Assembly: GCF_000014145.1 (NCBI RefSeq)
Contig: NC_008255.1
Location: 2,744,001 to 2,808,000 of the forward strand
DNA from: Cytophaga hutchinsonii ATCC 33406
GTDB lineage: Bacteria; Bacteroidota; Bacteroidia; Cytophagales; Cytophagaceae
Length of the DNA: 64,000 bases
Direction: 5' to 3'
The notes under the pieces are model-generated. The model did no database searches. It was not told the origin of the DNA and worked only from the letters and a program-made list of their open reading frames with translations. The stretch's first letter is position 1. Every line of letters starts with the position of its first letter. Both the position numbers and the translations under genes were made by a program. This document shows positions 50,915-59,833 of the stretch, one piece after another.

Positions 50915-51313
50915 TTATTTGTTCAGGAGCTCGCCTGCCTGCTCGTGTGTGAGTGGTTTTACAATATAATTTTCAACGCCCAGTTTATTCATTTGAATTA
51001 CATCACTCAAATCTTCTGAAGAAGATAAGGGATAGACTTTTGTATGCGGGAACTGTGCTCCATATTCTTCCTTAAAAATTTTTAAAAATTGAAAGCCATT
51101 CATAATAGGCATATTTATATCTAAAAAAATAAGCCCGTTTTCATGGTTTACTTTATTTTCAATTAATTTCCGGATGATGGTAATTGCTTCTTCTCCATTT
51201 GTTGCTACTGTGATTCTATCAGCAGAAATATACTTACCTAAAATTCGCAGATGTATAAAATTCTGTATCTCATCATCATCCACCAAAAGTACCCAATCAA
51301 TTGTAGAATTCAT
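50915..51313 (-). CDS. Single-domain response regulator
   Basis: 132 residues made of one receiver domain and nothing else. Acidic pocket Asp12-Asp14 (LLVDDDEIQN), phosphorylation site Asp65 (LIFLDINMPIMNG), the Thr/Ser switch at SSSED near 97-101, and Lys119 (ENYIVKPLT). Such CheY-like proteins in Bacteroidota often act with hybrid kinases in phosphorelays. No histidine kinase gene is adjacent, so the partner is elsewhere. Confidence 0.92.
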   Translation of the reverse strand: MNSTIDWVLLVDDDEIQNFIHLRILGKYISADRITVATNGEEAITIIRKLIENKVNHENGLIFLDINMPIMNGFQFLKIFKEEYGAQFPHTKVYPLSSSEDLSDVIQMNKLGVENYIVKPLTHEQAGELLNK

Positions 51314-51466
51314 GCGTTAACATAGGAAATGCTTTTAATAAAATTATCCATTGAACATGGATTTACACAAGAAAATATAAAAAACATACATAAAATAGAA
51401 ATTAATACAAACTTATTTATTCATCTTCTCGTATTATCTATTAATATCGTGATTTATTGACGAATA

Positions 51467-51504
51467 GCTTTCAGTGATACTATGGAGGTACTATCACTGA
51501 AAGC
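51467..51504. promoter_or_regulatory. Perfect 13-bp inverted repeat upstream of the XRE gene
   Basis: gctttcagtgata (51467-51479) and tatcactgaaagc (51492-51504) around a 12-bp spacer. Further weak dyads follow up to the ATG at 51595. It could be an operator for the XRE protein or a terminator of other transcripts. It has no strong T run. Confidence 0.4.
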
Positions 51505-51594
51505 AAAAACGGTCGTTTTCTATTTGACTGCAAACAAATATAGAAAACTGTCACGTAAAATTCAATTTGTTGAATAAATAAATTTTAAAGTGAC

Positions 51595-51960
51595 ATGAAT
51601 ACACCTGTACATGCTAGAATCGAAATGATTCTGAAACATTTTAATTTGAACCAAAAACAATTGGCCAAACAAGCTGGATTGCCGGAAAACACACTGTCTA
51701 ATGCAAAAAAAGGAAAAAACATTCCTAACATTGAGTTCTTTAATGCTATATACAAAGCATTACCGAATATTAATCCGCATTGGCTGTACATGGGCAACGG
51801 GCAAATGATTTCCGACAGCACAAATGGCACATCTATGATGGATGATCAGGAAACGCTGAAGAAGATGGACAGTATGATGCGCGAGATTGATTACTTACGA
51901 GAGCAAATCCGTGACAAAGAAGAAATTATAAATTTATTAAAAACGAACCGCGTGATGTAA
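51595..51960 (+). CDS. XRE-family regulator with coiled-coil tail
   Basis: 121 residues. The N-terminal part is an XRE/CI-type helix-turn-helix: RIEMILKHFNLNQKQLAKQA, GLPENTLSNAKKGKNIPNIE and YKALPNINPHWLYMGNGQM. Residues 78-121 (ETLKKMDSMMREIDYLREQI, then RDKEEIINLLKTN) form a leucine-zipper-like coiled coil. The WLYMGNGQM phrase is common in phage-repressor-like XRE proteins of Bacteroidota. There are no adjacent phage genes. It is a single-gene unit closed by a strong terminator. Confidence 0.88.
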   Translation: MNTPVHARIEMILKHFNLNQKQLAKQAGLPENTLSNAKKGKNIPNIEFFNAIYKALPNINPHWLYMGNGQMISDSTNGTSMMDDQETLKKMDSMMREIDYLREQIRDKEEIINLLKTNRVM

Positions 51961-52010
51961 AAACGTTACTACATTTAGTTACCCAATTTAAAAAATATTA
52001 ACCCCATATT

Positions 52011-52049
52011 AAAAAGAGCGCTCCGATAAAATAACGGGGCGCTCTTTTT
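52011..52049 (+). terminator. Rho-independent terminator after the XRE gene
   Basis: A long GC-rich hairpin aaaaagagcgc-tccg / cggg-gcgctcttttt with a final T run, 50 bp after the stop. Confidence 0.9.
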
Positions 52050-52163
52050 AATATATATGCTTTATATGCTAGAGAACATAAAAAATAATTGTCTGATATA
52101 TTTGTAACCTATTGTACGACGAGTACTCTGCTCTGGTAACTAATGGCTGATACCCCGTAGCTA

Positions 52164-52898
52164 TTAATCTCTTCTGCTCGCCAGTTTCAGAAGTAATTTC
52201 AGAATCTCAATATATAACCACACAAGTGTTACAAGCAGTCCATAAGAAGCATACCATTCCATGTATTTGGGAGCTCCTTTTGCTTCTCCCTGTTCAATAA
52301 AATCAAAATCCAATACCAGGTTTAAGGCTGCAATAACCACCACAACCAGGCTGAAAATAATTCCGATTATACCGTTACCATGGATGTATGGAATTTGAAT
52401 ACCAAAGAAACCTAAAACGAATGAAGCGAGGTAAATCAAGCCGATCGCACCGGTAGCAGCAACGATACCAAGTTTAAAATTCTCGGTTGCTTTGATCAAA
52501 CCGGAGCGGTATGCCAAAAGCAAACAAAGAAACGTTCCGCATGTTAATAATACGGCCTGTATTGCAATACCCGGATACATTGCATCAACGAAACCGGAAA
52601 GTGCACCTAGAAACACCCCTTCAAATAAGGCATATGCCGGTGCTGTATAAGGTGCCCAGGTTGGTTTAAAGGATGTTGCCAAACCAACAATTAATGCTAA
52701 AATAGCGGAAGCGATCACATAAATAACGCCGTTTCCGCCAGCTGTCATGAAATCCCAGGATAACAAAGCGGTAGAAAAAACAAGGGCAATCAGTATGAAG
52801 CTTTTATTAACTGTGCCTCTGATTGTCATGCGCTCTTCTCCGGCAACCGCATAGGTATCAAAAGTAGATTCGTTTAGCGCAGGGTTTGATGTTCTCAT
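52164..52898 (-). CDS. Bax-inhibitor-1/YccA-family membrane protein
   Basis: 244 residues with seven hydrophobic helices from about 30 to 238. Family marks: MTIRGTVNKSFILIALVFST, APAYALFEGVFLGALSGFV (the conserved E in the second repeat), AYRSGLIKATENFKLGI and the final DFDFIEQGEAKGAPKYMEWY with paired Asp. Bacterial homologues are pH-sensitive calcium-leak channels or unknown. It is divergent from valS with 122 bp between. Confidence 0.92.
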   Translation of the reverse strand: MRTSNPALNESTFDTYAVAGEERMTIRGTVNKSFILIALVFSTALLSWDFMTAGGNGVIYVIASAILALIVGLATSFKPTWAPYTAPAYALFEGVFLGALSGFVDAMYPGIAIQAVLLTCGTFLCLLLAYRSGLIKATENFKLGIVAATGAIGLIYLASFVLGFFGIQIPYIHGNGIIGIIFSLVVVVIAALNLVLDFDFIEQGEAKGAPKYMEWYASYGLLVTLVWLYIEILKLLLKLASRRD

Positions 52899-53020
52899 CG
52901 TTGTTTTTTGTTGAATGTGAATATTTATGCAATAATACTACAAATTAGTATTTTTCCATGCTACAAGAAATAACTAACTTGCAGCTTCATTAAGATGAAA
53001 CGTATAGTTTGATAATTCCT

Positions 53021-55663
53021 ATGTCTGAAATCCGTAAAACATATTCCCCGGTTGAAGTAGAAACAAAATGGTACTCCTATTGGCTTGAAAATAAATTCTT
53101 TCATTCAGCTCCGCATGTCAATAAAAAACCATTTACCATTGTCATTCCTCCTCCAAACGTAACGGGAGTTTTACACATGGGTCACATGCTGAATAATACC
53201 ATCCAGGATGTGTTGATCCGGAAGGCACGTATGGAAGGCAAAGAAAGCTGCTGGGTACCTGGTACGGACCACGCTTCTATTGCTACAGAAGCAAAAGTGG
53301 TTGCTTTGCTGCGTGAACAGGGCATAAAAAAAAGCGACCTGTCTAGGGATAAATTTTTAGAACATGCCTGGGCATGGAAGGATAAATACGGCGGAATCAT
53401 ACTTGAACAGTTGAAAAAACTGGGTGCTTCCTGTGACTGGGACAGAACACGTTTCACCATGGAAGACAATCTTTCAGATGCCGTTATTGAAGTGTTCAAT
53501 AAACTCTACGCAGATGGCATGATCTACCGTGGATTCCGTATGGTTAACTGGGATCCGGAAGGTAAAACAGCGTTATCGGATGAAGAAGTGATTCACAAAG
53601 AAGTTCAGTCCAAATTATATTATATCAGATACCAGGTTGTTGGTTCGGATGACTATGCGCTTGTAGCAACGACACGCCCTGAAACCATTCTTGGTGATAC
53701 TGCCGTGTGTATCCACCCGAAAGATGAACGCTGGAAACACTTAAAAGGGAAAAAAGTTATTGTTCCGCTGATCAATAAAGAAATACCAATCATTGAAGAT
53801 GAATACGTAGATCTTGAATTCGGAACAGGCTGCCTTAAGGTAACACCGGCCCACGATGTAAACGATTATCAGCTGGGACAGAAACATGGGCTGGAAGTGA
53901 TCGACATTATGAATGACGATGGTACATTCAATGAGAAGGCTCAGTTATACGTTGGCCTGGACCGTTTCAAAGTTCGCAAACAACTTTCTGCTGAACTGGA
54001 AGAAAAAGGTTTTTTAACCAAAACAGATAACATTACAAACAACGTTGGTTATTCTGAACGTACCAATGCTGTTGTTGAACCACGCCTTTCCTTACAGTGG
54101 TTCGTAAATATGCGTAGCTTCATGGATAAACATCCGGAAGTGTTGAGTTCAGTAATGAACGATGAAATAAAATTACATCCTGCGAAGTTTAAAAATACGT
54201 ACAAACACTGGATCGACAATATTAAAGATTGGTGTATCTCCCGTCAATTGTGGTGGGGACAGCGTATACCTGCCTGGTATTTATCCGACGGACAGTATAT
54301 TGTTGCGTTGAATGAAACAGAAGCTTTGGCAAAAGCGAAAGCACTTACCAGCAATGCTGCATTAACCCTTGCTGATTTAAAACAGGACGAAGATGTACTG
54401 GATACCTGGTTCTCTTCCTGGTTGTGGCCGATCTCTGTATTCGATGGTTTCAAAGATCCCAACAACGAAGACATCAAGTACTATTACCCTACTGACGATC
54501 TGGTAACAGCACCTGAAATTTTATTCTTCTGGGTGGCGCGTATGATTATGGCGGGTTATGCTTTCAGAGGTGAAAAACCTTTCAGCAATGTATACTTAAC
54601 CGGTATTGTACGTGACAAACAAGGCCGTAAAATGTCTAAGTCGTTAGGTAACTCTCCTGACCCGTTAGATCTGATCACGAAGTATGGTGCAGATGGTGTA
54701 CGTTTTGGTATGCTGTTGAGTTCTCCTGCCGGAAATGATTTATTGTTTGATGATAAATATTGTGAACAGGGAAGAAACTTCACAAATAAACTCTGGAACG
54801 CTTTCCGTTTAATAAAAGGCTGGGAAATAGATAAGAGCTTACCTTACGTAAACGCGGCTTCGGTTGAATGGCTGAACGCACGTATCAACGCAAGTTTGGT
54901 GGAGATCGAAGATCATTTCAGTAAATACCGTTTATCTGATGCGCTGATGAGTGTGTACAAATTGGTTTGGGATGATTTGTGTGCGTGGTATCTGGAAATG
55001 ATCAAGCCCGAGTTCGGTAAGCCAATCGATGCAAAAACCTATGAGGAAACCTTAGCGATTTTTGAAGAGATATTAAAAATTGTACATCCGTTTATGCCGT
55101 TCATTACCGAAGAATTATGGCATGAAATTAAGGAGCGCAGTGCAACAGATTGTGTGATTGTTGCAGCGTGGCCAACGGTTAAACCTTATTCTCCGGATGT
55201 ATTAACAGGTGGTAATTCCATCATGGAAATTGTTACTCAATTAAGAAACATCCGTGTTTCCAAGCAACTGGCAAAAGACGTACGTCCTGAACTCTATATT
55301 AAAGCCTCCCAGAATGATACCTACAAAGCGTTTGATACTGTTATTAAAAAACTGGGATTAGCTGGAGAAATAGCTTTTGTTGAACAAAAAGTTGAGGGCT
55401 GCGCATCCTTTATTATTAAAAATGACGAATTCTTTTTCTCTATTCAATCTTCGCAAGTAGATGTAAATGAAGAGAAAGAACGTATCCAGAAAGAACTGGA
55501 GTATACGAAAGGTTTCTTAGTTTCTGTTGAAAAGAAACTAAATAATGATAAATTCGTACAAAACGCAGCAGCCCACGTGCTTGAAAACGAAAGACAAAAA
55601 CAACAGGATGCGCTTTCTAAAATTAAATCCCTGGAAGAAGCATTAAAGGAACTTGTATCTTAA
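53021..55663 (+). CDS. valS: Valyl-tRNA synthetase
   Basis: Charges tRNA-Val. From the ATG at 53021 (MSEIRKTYSPVEVETKWYSY) the class I landmarks are the HIGH-type PPPNVTGVLHMGHMLNNTIQ near 38, the editing domain with ATTRPETILGDTAVCI near 216, the KMSKSLGNSPDPLDL loop near 545-559 and the C-terminal coiled-coil from about 810 (EKERIQKELEYTKGFL). The length of about 880 is normal. A TTG 12 bp upstream is in frame but unlikely as the start. Confidence 0.97.
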   Translation: MSEIRKTYSPVEVETKWYSYWLENKFFHSAPHVNKKPFTIVIPPPNVTGVLHMGHMLNNTIQDVLIRKARMEGKESCWVPGTDHASIATEAKVVALLREQGIKKSDLSRDKFLEHAWAWKDKYGGIILEQLKKLGASCDWDRTRFTMEDNLSDAVIEVFNKLYADGMIYRGFRMVNWDPEGKTALSDEEVIHKEVQSKLYYIRYQVVGSDDYALVATTRPETILGDTAVCIHPKDERWKHLKGKKVIVPLINKEIPIIEDEYVDLEFGTGCLKVTPAHDVNDYQLGQKHGLEVIDIMNDDGTFNEKAQLYVGLDRFKVRKQLSAELEEKGFLTKTDNITNNVGYSERTNAVVEPRLSLQWFVNMRSFMDKHPEVLSSVMNDEIKLHPAKFKNTYKHWIDNIKDWCISRQLWWGQRIPAWYLSDGQYIVALNETEALAKAKALTSNAALTLADLKQDEDVLDTWFSSWLWPISVFDGFKDPNNEDIKYYYPTDDLVTAPEILFFWVARMIMAGYAFRGEKPFSNVYLTGIVRDKQGRKMSKSLGNSPDPLDLITKYGADGVRFGMLLSSPAGNDLLFDDKYCEQGRNFTNKLWNAFRLIKGWEIDKSLPYVNAASVEWLNARINASLVEIEDHFSKYRLSDALMSVYKLVWDDLCAWYLEMIKPEFGKPIDAKTYEETLAIFEEILKIVHPFMPFITEELWHEIKERSATDCVIVAAWPTVKPYSPDVLTGGNSIMEIVTQLRNIRVSKQLAKDVRPELYIKASQNDTYKAFDTVIKKLGLAGEIAFVEQKVEGCASFIIKNDEFFFSIQSSQVDVNEEKERIQKELEYTKGFLVSVEKKLNNDKFVQNAAAHVLENERQKQQDALSKIKSLEEALKELVS

Positions 55664-55691
55664 ATTTATACTTTTACGAATCCCTAATCGA

Positions 55692-56654
55692 ATGAAACAT
55701 TTTGTACGCATCTTAATTTTATTACTTGTACTATCAACGACAAGTACCATTGAGGTATCCGCTCAAAACCCTGCCCAAAGCAAGAAATATCAGAAAAAAG
55801 CCAAGGCAGCTAAAAAGAAAAAGAAAGATCCATATACTCCTGTATATCACGATGCTGATTCAGATCATGATGGTGTACCGGATAGCCGCGATCAATGCAT
55901 CCATACACCCAAAGGCGAACCTGTAACACCATTCGGCTGTCCGTATGATGTGGATTTTGACGGGATCTTTGACTACGAAGATTCATGCAGAAATGAAGCA
56001 GGGCCAAGAGAAAACCATGGCTGCCCTTGGGGAGATAAAGATGGTGACGGAATCATGGATAACGTAGATGACTGTCCTACTGTACCCGGTTTAAAAATGT
56101 ACAAAGGTTGCCCCGATACAGACGGTGATGGTATTCCGGATAATAAAGATAAATGCCCGAAAGTACCGGGAACACTTCAGTATGATGGTTGCCCTCCGCC
56201 ATTCAAAGACAGTGATGGCGATGGTGTAGAAGATTATTCCGATTTATGCCCGAGTACACCTGGACCAAAAACAAACAGAGGCTGCCCGGAATTGAAACCG
56301 GCAGAAAAAGCAGCGCTTCAAAAAGCATTTGACAACTTATTGTTTGAAACAGGTTCAGATGTTATTGTTTCTTCTTCTTTCCAATCGTTAGATGATTTAG
56401 CAAAAGTGTTAAGAAATAACCCGCTTTATAACCTGTACATTGAAGGCCACACGGATAATGTAGGTGATGACGAAGCGAACCTTGACCTCTCAAAACGTCG
56501 TGCGATATCTGTTAAAAACTACCTTGTTTCTAAAGGTGTTGGTGCTGCCAGATTAACAACAGATGGGTTTGGTGAAGCAAGACCGGTTGATACAAATGAT
56601 ACACCGGAAGGCCGTAAGAAAAACCGCCGTGTTGAAATGCATATCCTTCAATAA
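55692..56654 (+). CDS. OmpA-family protein with thrombospondin type 3 repeats
   Basis: The ATG at 55692 gives a signal peptide MKHFVRILILLLVLSTTSTI ending SAQ. A Lys-rich linker (KKYQKKAKAAKKKKK) follows, then four to five calcium-binding TSP3 motifs (DSDHDGVPDSRDQC, DFDGIFDYEDSC, DKDGDGIMDNVDDC, DTDGDGIPDNKDKC, DSDGDGVEDYSDLC) near residues 43-190, and a C-terminal OmpA peptidoglycan-binding domain (YIEGHTDNVGDDEANLDLSK, VNKNLTDGFGEARP-like end, RKKNRRVEMHI). It anchors the outer membrane to peptidoglycan. The frame before the ATG belongs to the end of valS. Confidence 0.92.
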   Translation: MKHFVRILILLLVLSTTSTIEVSAQNPAQSKKYQKKAKAAKKKKKDPYTPVYHDADSDHDGVPDSRDQCIHTPKGEPVTPFGCPYDVDFDGIFDYEDSCRNEAGPRENHGCPWGDKDGDGIMDNVDDCPTVPGLKMYKGCPDTDGDGIPDNKDKCPKVPGTLQYDGCPPPFKDSDGDGVEDYSDLCPSTPGPKTNRGCPELKPAEKAALQKAFDNLLFETGSDVIVSSSFQSLDDLAKVLRNNPLYNLYIEGHTDNVGDDEANLDLSKRRAISVKNYLVSKGVGAARLTTDGFGEARPVDTNDTPEGRKKNRRVEMHILQ

Positions 56655-56674
56655 TACTTTATTTATTATCTTTT

Positions 56675-56710
56675 AAAAAAAGTCACGCTGTTAGCGTGAC
56701 TTTTTTTTTT
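56675..56710 (+). terminator. Rho-independent terminator after the OmpA gene
   Basis: Hairpin aaaaagtcacgct / agcgtgacttttt with a 3-nt loop and a run of ten T from 56701, 20 bp after the stop. Confidence 0.92.
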
Positions 56711-57129
56711 ATATCGGATTCGTTCATGGAGCCGCCCGGTGATACAAAATAAAGTCTTCCAAAGGTCTATGTTAACCTAGCCGGAAAGAATTCTATTTAT
56801 CCAATACATCCTCCTACTTAAAAGTATTTAAAGAGACTGGTGTGTTTAGGTGCTCTTGATTATTTAAAAAAATGTGTACCAAATGTAGAATTGCCTGCTT
56901 CGTTCTAAACCATTCATACTTTTTTCATACCTACTAAACGCACAAAAATATGCTTATTTGCCTTTAAATCTCACATATCAGATTATTGAATTAAAAATGT
57001 ACAACTACTATATATTCAATAATTTGAATGTTAATTACTTAATTAATTTTACATAAAGAATTCTGATTTTTTTCTTAACTTTAGATAATATTGCCCGTTT
57101 AATTAGTTGAATATTTTTCTATTTATTCT
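56711..57129. other. Non-coding stretch upstream of the sorting-tail protein
   Basis: About 420 bp with no gene on either strand that I can support. It is AT-rich toward 57000-57129 and presumably holds the promoter, but no exact TAnnTTTG box was found; TAGATAATATTG near 57082 is the closest. Confidence 0.4.
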
Positions 57130-59670
57130 ATGAATAAGTCTATGAAAACAAAGAATATGATAAAAAATTTATTGTCGGTATTATTTTTTGGATGGTTTCT
57201 TACTTCATCGGTTAGTTTAGTAGCTCAAACGTGTGCTACTGATTTAAACCTTGGAGAGAATCTGGTTGTGAATGGAGATTTTAGCAATGGATATACAGGT
57301 TGGAGCTTTGATGCGGGTCCTGGTGGTTATAAAGTCCTAACCAGCGGGCAGTCGCTTCCTGGTGATATCTTAGTTGGTACAAATCCTCAGTTACAGTTTA
57401 ACACGGGACCTGGTGGTTTCAATTCTTATGGAGATCATACTACAGGTTCAGGTAACTTTTTAATGGTAGATGGACAGTGTAGCGGTGGAGCAACAACTAT
57501 TCGTGTTTGGTACCAGACAGTAAATGTTGTTGCCAATACAAATTATTATTTTTCTGTTTGGATCTCGTCTTTGAAAGATATGACTACAGATCCTGGTAAT
57601 CTAAGGTTTAATATCGGAGGAAACTCGTTGGGCGCAAATATTCTTGCACCTGCAAAAGGTGGTGCCACTGCAAGTAACGGAACTCAGGCAGGCGGCGGCT
57701 GGATCCGCTATGAAATTGTATGGAACTCCGGATCAACAAGCGGCCCTGTACCTATCAGTATACAGAACAATAACTTGAATTTGTGTGGAAGCCAGGTAGA
57801 TTTTGGTATTGATGATATTGCTTTTACACCTGGTTGCAGCTTTGGTGCACCCGGTCCGCAACCGAATCTTGGCCCCGATTTAACACTTTGCGGCAGAGGT
57901 GGCGCACCTATTACACTGGATGCAAATGTACCGCAAAAAACCACTACTAACGTTTATTGGAATGACGGCCTTTCAGGATCCGGACTTACTGCTCCATACA
58001 CAAGAGTAATTTCAACTCCTGGTACCTATTCAGTTTGTGTAACAGATAATGGTTCATGTGTAAAATCCGATGTCATTGTTATCACCAATACAATAAGTGT
58101 AAATATTGGTGGACCCTACACGTTCTGTTCAAGCACTTCTCAAGTGTTAGATGCCGGTTATGCAGGAATCGGCGCCACATACAAGTGGTATAGGAACGGT
58201 GTTTTAGCACCTTTTCCGAATGATAATAAAACATATACGGCAACATCTGCCGGCACATACCGGGTTGACGTTTCTTCACCGGGCTGTGTTACAGCATCCA
58301 GTACAACAACCATTACATCAAGTTCTACAGTAACACCTATAGATGGTTATTACTGTGCAACAGCACCTAATCCTGCAACAAACGTTGTACTCGCAGCAAC
58401 CAATGCAAACAGCTCTACATTAAAATGGTTTACGACTCCTACGGGGGGAACTGAAATTACATCAGGTGTAACAACGCCTAATGCAACTACGTCTCAATAC
58501 ACCATTCCATCAATACCTGCAGGCACAACAGCTACTCAGACATATTATGTGCAGGATGAAGTTGCAACAACTGGTACAGCTGCAGCCCAGACATATACCA
58601 CCACTGGAATCAATTATGGCAATGGCTGGACTCAGTCTTTCAATATTGTAGGAGATGTAACTGTCAATTCACTTCAGATACCATTTATAACAAATTACCA
58701 GCCAGGAAGCGGATGGCCTGCTTTCACTGTGACATTGGAAGTAGTAAGTGCTTCTGGTGCTTCACTATCCCCTGCCAGAGTATTTACTTCACAACCATCC
58801 TTAGAAACAGTGCCGGCTGACAATGGCATCCACTTATACACGTTTCCGTTTACAGGGTTTACAATCTCATCTGCATGGGGTTCATCCTTACGTTTAAAAA
58901 TAAACGGCAACACGCATGGTAATGGTCAGCCTCAGGTAAATACATCCGGATTTACTTACCCGATTGCTTCTAACCCTTCTTCCGCTATCACCATTACTGG
59001 CGCTAATACAAGTAATAATGCCAGTCCGACAACCGACCCGGATGGCTATGCATTCTTTTATAATTGGAAAATATCTGCCAAATACCCTTGCGCACGTGTT
59101 CCCGTTCGTGCAATCAGCAACTGCCCGCAGCCTGTAACCTGGACTACGTTCTACCTTACGCCATTAGACAATGCCTGTAAGTTAACGTGGGGAACAGCAG
59201 ATGAAAAAGACAACAAATACTTTGCTGTAGAACGTTCTGCCGATGGTATTAATTTTGAAATCATTGGTAACGTTGAAGGTGGCGGAAACAGAGATATTGC
59301 TTCAAACTATTACTTCATAGACAATGCACCGTTAGCCGGTACTTCCTATTACCGCATTACACAGCATGACTTTGACGGTAAGTTCTCGTCTACTGCAATG
59401 AGAGCTTATTCAAGTGATGGATTGATGCAGGTAACGACCTATCCAAATCCGTTCCTGCAAAGTACCACTTTATTGGTAACAGGGGCAGGTGGTGATAATG
59501 CAGGCACGTACAGTTATTCAATCTACGCAGTGAATGGCCAGCTGATCGAATACGGAACAGGTTCATTTAATGAAAGAAAAACAATAGCTGAAGGCCTTTC
59601 AAAAGGTATGTATATGCTTACCGTATCCAGCAGCACAGATGTTATTACAACAAAAATTGTGAAACAGTAG
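57130..59670 (+). CDS. Secreted multidomain Ig-like protein with type IX sorting tail
   Basis: 846 residues. The signal peptide MIKNLLSVLFFGWFLTSSVS is internal to a short N-terminal extension; an alternative Met is at 57142. Residues 35-235 form a jelly-roll-type binding domain (NLVVNGDFSNGYTGWSF, the usual start of such modules). Two or three Ig-like units with Cys pairs follow to about 480 (LDAGYAGIGATYKWYRNGVL), then a beta domain to about 680 and a module beginning WTTFYLTPLDNACKLTW. Residues 767-846 are the sorting tail (VTTYPNPFLQSTTLLV to KIVKQ). No catalytic motif was seen. It is probably a surface adhesin or carbohydrate-binding protein. Confidence 0.8.
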   Translation: MNKSMKTKNMIKNLLSVLFFGWFLTSSVSLVAQTCATDLNLGENLVVNGDFSNGYTGWSFDAGPGGYKVLTSGQSLPGDILVGTNPQLQFNTGPGGFNSYGDHTTGSGNFLMVDGQCSGGATTIRVWYQTVNVVANTNYYFSVWISSLKDMTTDPGNLRFNIGGNSLGANILAPAKGGATASNGTQAGGGWIRYEIVWNSGSTSGPVPISIQNNNLNLCGSQVDFGIDDIAFTPGCSFGAPGPQPNLGPDLTLCGRGGAPITLDANVPQKTTTNVYWNDGLSGSGLTAPYTRVISTPGTYSVCVTDNGSCVKSDVIVITNTISVNIGGPYTFCSSTSQVLDAGYAGIGATYKWYRNGVLAPFPNDNKTYTATSAGTYRVDVSSPGCVTASSTTTITSSSTVTPIDGYYCATAPNPATNVVLAATNANSSTLKWFTTPTGGTEITSGVTTPNATTSQYTIPSIPAGTTATQTYYVQDEVATTGTAAAQTYTTTGINYGNGWTQSFNIVGDVTVNSLQIPFITNYQPGSGWPAFTVTLEVVSASGASLSPARVFTSQPSLETVPADNGIHLYTFPFTGFTISSAWGSSLRLKINGNTHGNGQPQVNTSGFTYPIASNPSSAITITGANTSNNASPTTDPDGYAFFYNWKISAKYPCARVPVRAISNCPQPVTWTTFYLTPLDNACKLTWGTADEKDNKYFAVERSADGINFEIIGNVEGGGNRDIASNYYFIDNAPLAGTSYYRITQHDFDGKFSSTAMRAYSSDGLMQVTTYPNPFLQSTTLLVTGAGGDNAGTYSYSIYAVNGQLIEYGTGSFNERKTIAEGLSKGMYMLTVSSSTDVITTKIVKQ

Positions 59671-59678
59671 TAAGCGGA

Positions 59679-59703
59679 ACGCTAAACGCTAAACGCTAAA
59701 CGA
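59679..59703 (+). repeat. Short tandem repeat AACGCTA
   Basis: Three and a half copies of the heptamer aacgcta lie directly after the stop codon, before the terminator hairpin. Such short tandem tracts can vary in copy number. Confidence 0.6.
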
Positions 59704-59742
59704 AAAAGGCTCAGTTGTATCTGATTACAACTGAGCCTTTTT
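59703..59742. terminator. Rho-independent terminator (usable in both directions)
   Basis: A perfect 17-bp inverted repeat, aaaaaggctcagttgta (59703-59719) and its complement (59726-59742), with A run on the left and T run on the right, lies between convergent genes. Confidence 0.92.
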
Positions 59743-59833
59743 CGTTTCAAATATATTATAAAGTAAACAGAAGCTTTTATCTTTTGCTCCGGAAAGCCTT
59801 TCGCCTTAGGCATTAAGCTTTTTTGCCTCTCTT

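Noticed and set aside
55653-55691. Earlier TTG start for the OmpA-family gene
   Set aside because: It overlaps the end of valS and puts 13 unlikely residues before a clear signal peptide.
59760-59830. Terminator for alanine dehydrogenase
   Set aside because: Two aagctttt stretches are direct, not inverted; no stable hairpin with a T run on the minus strand.
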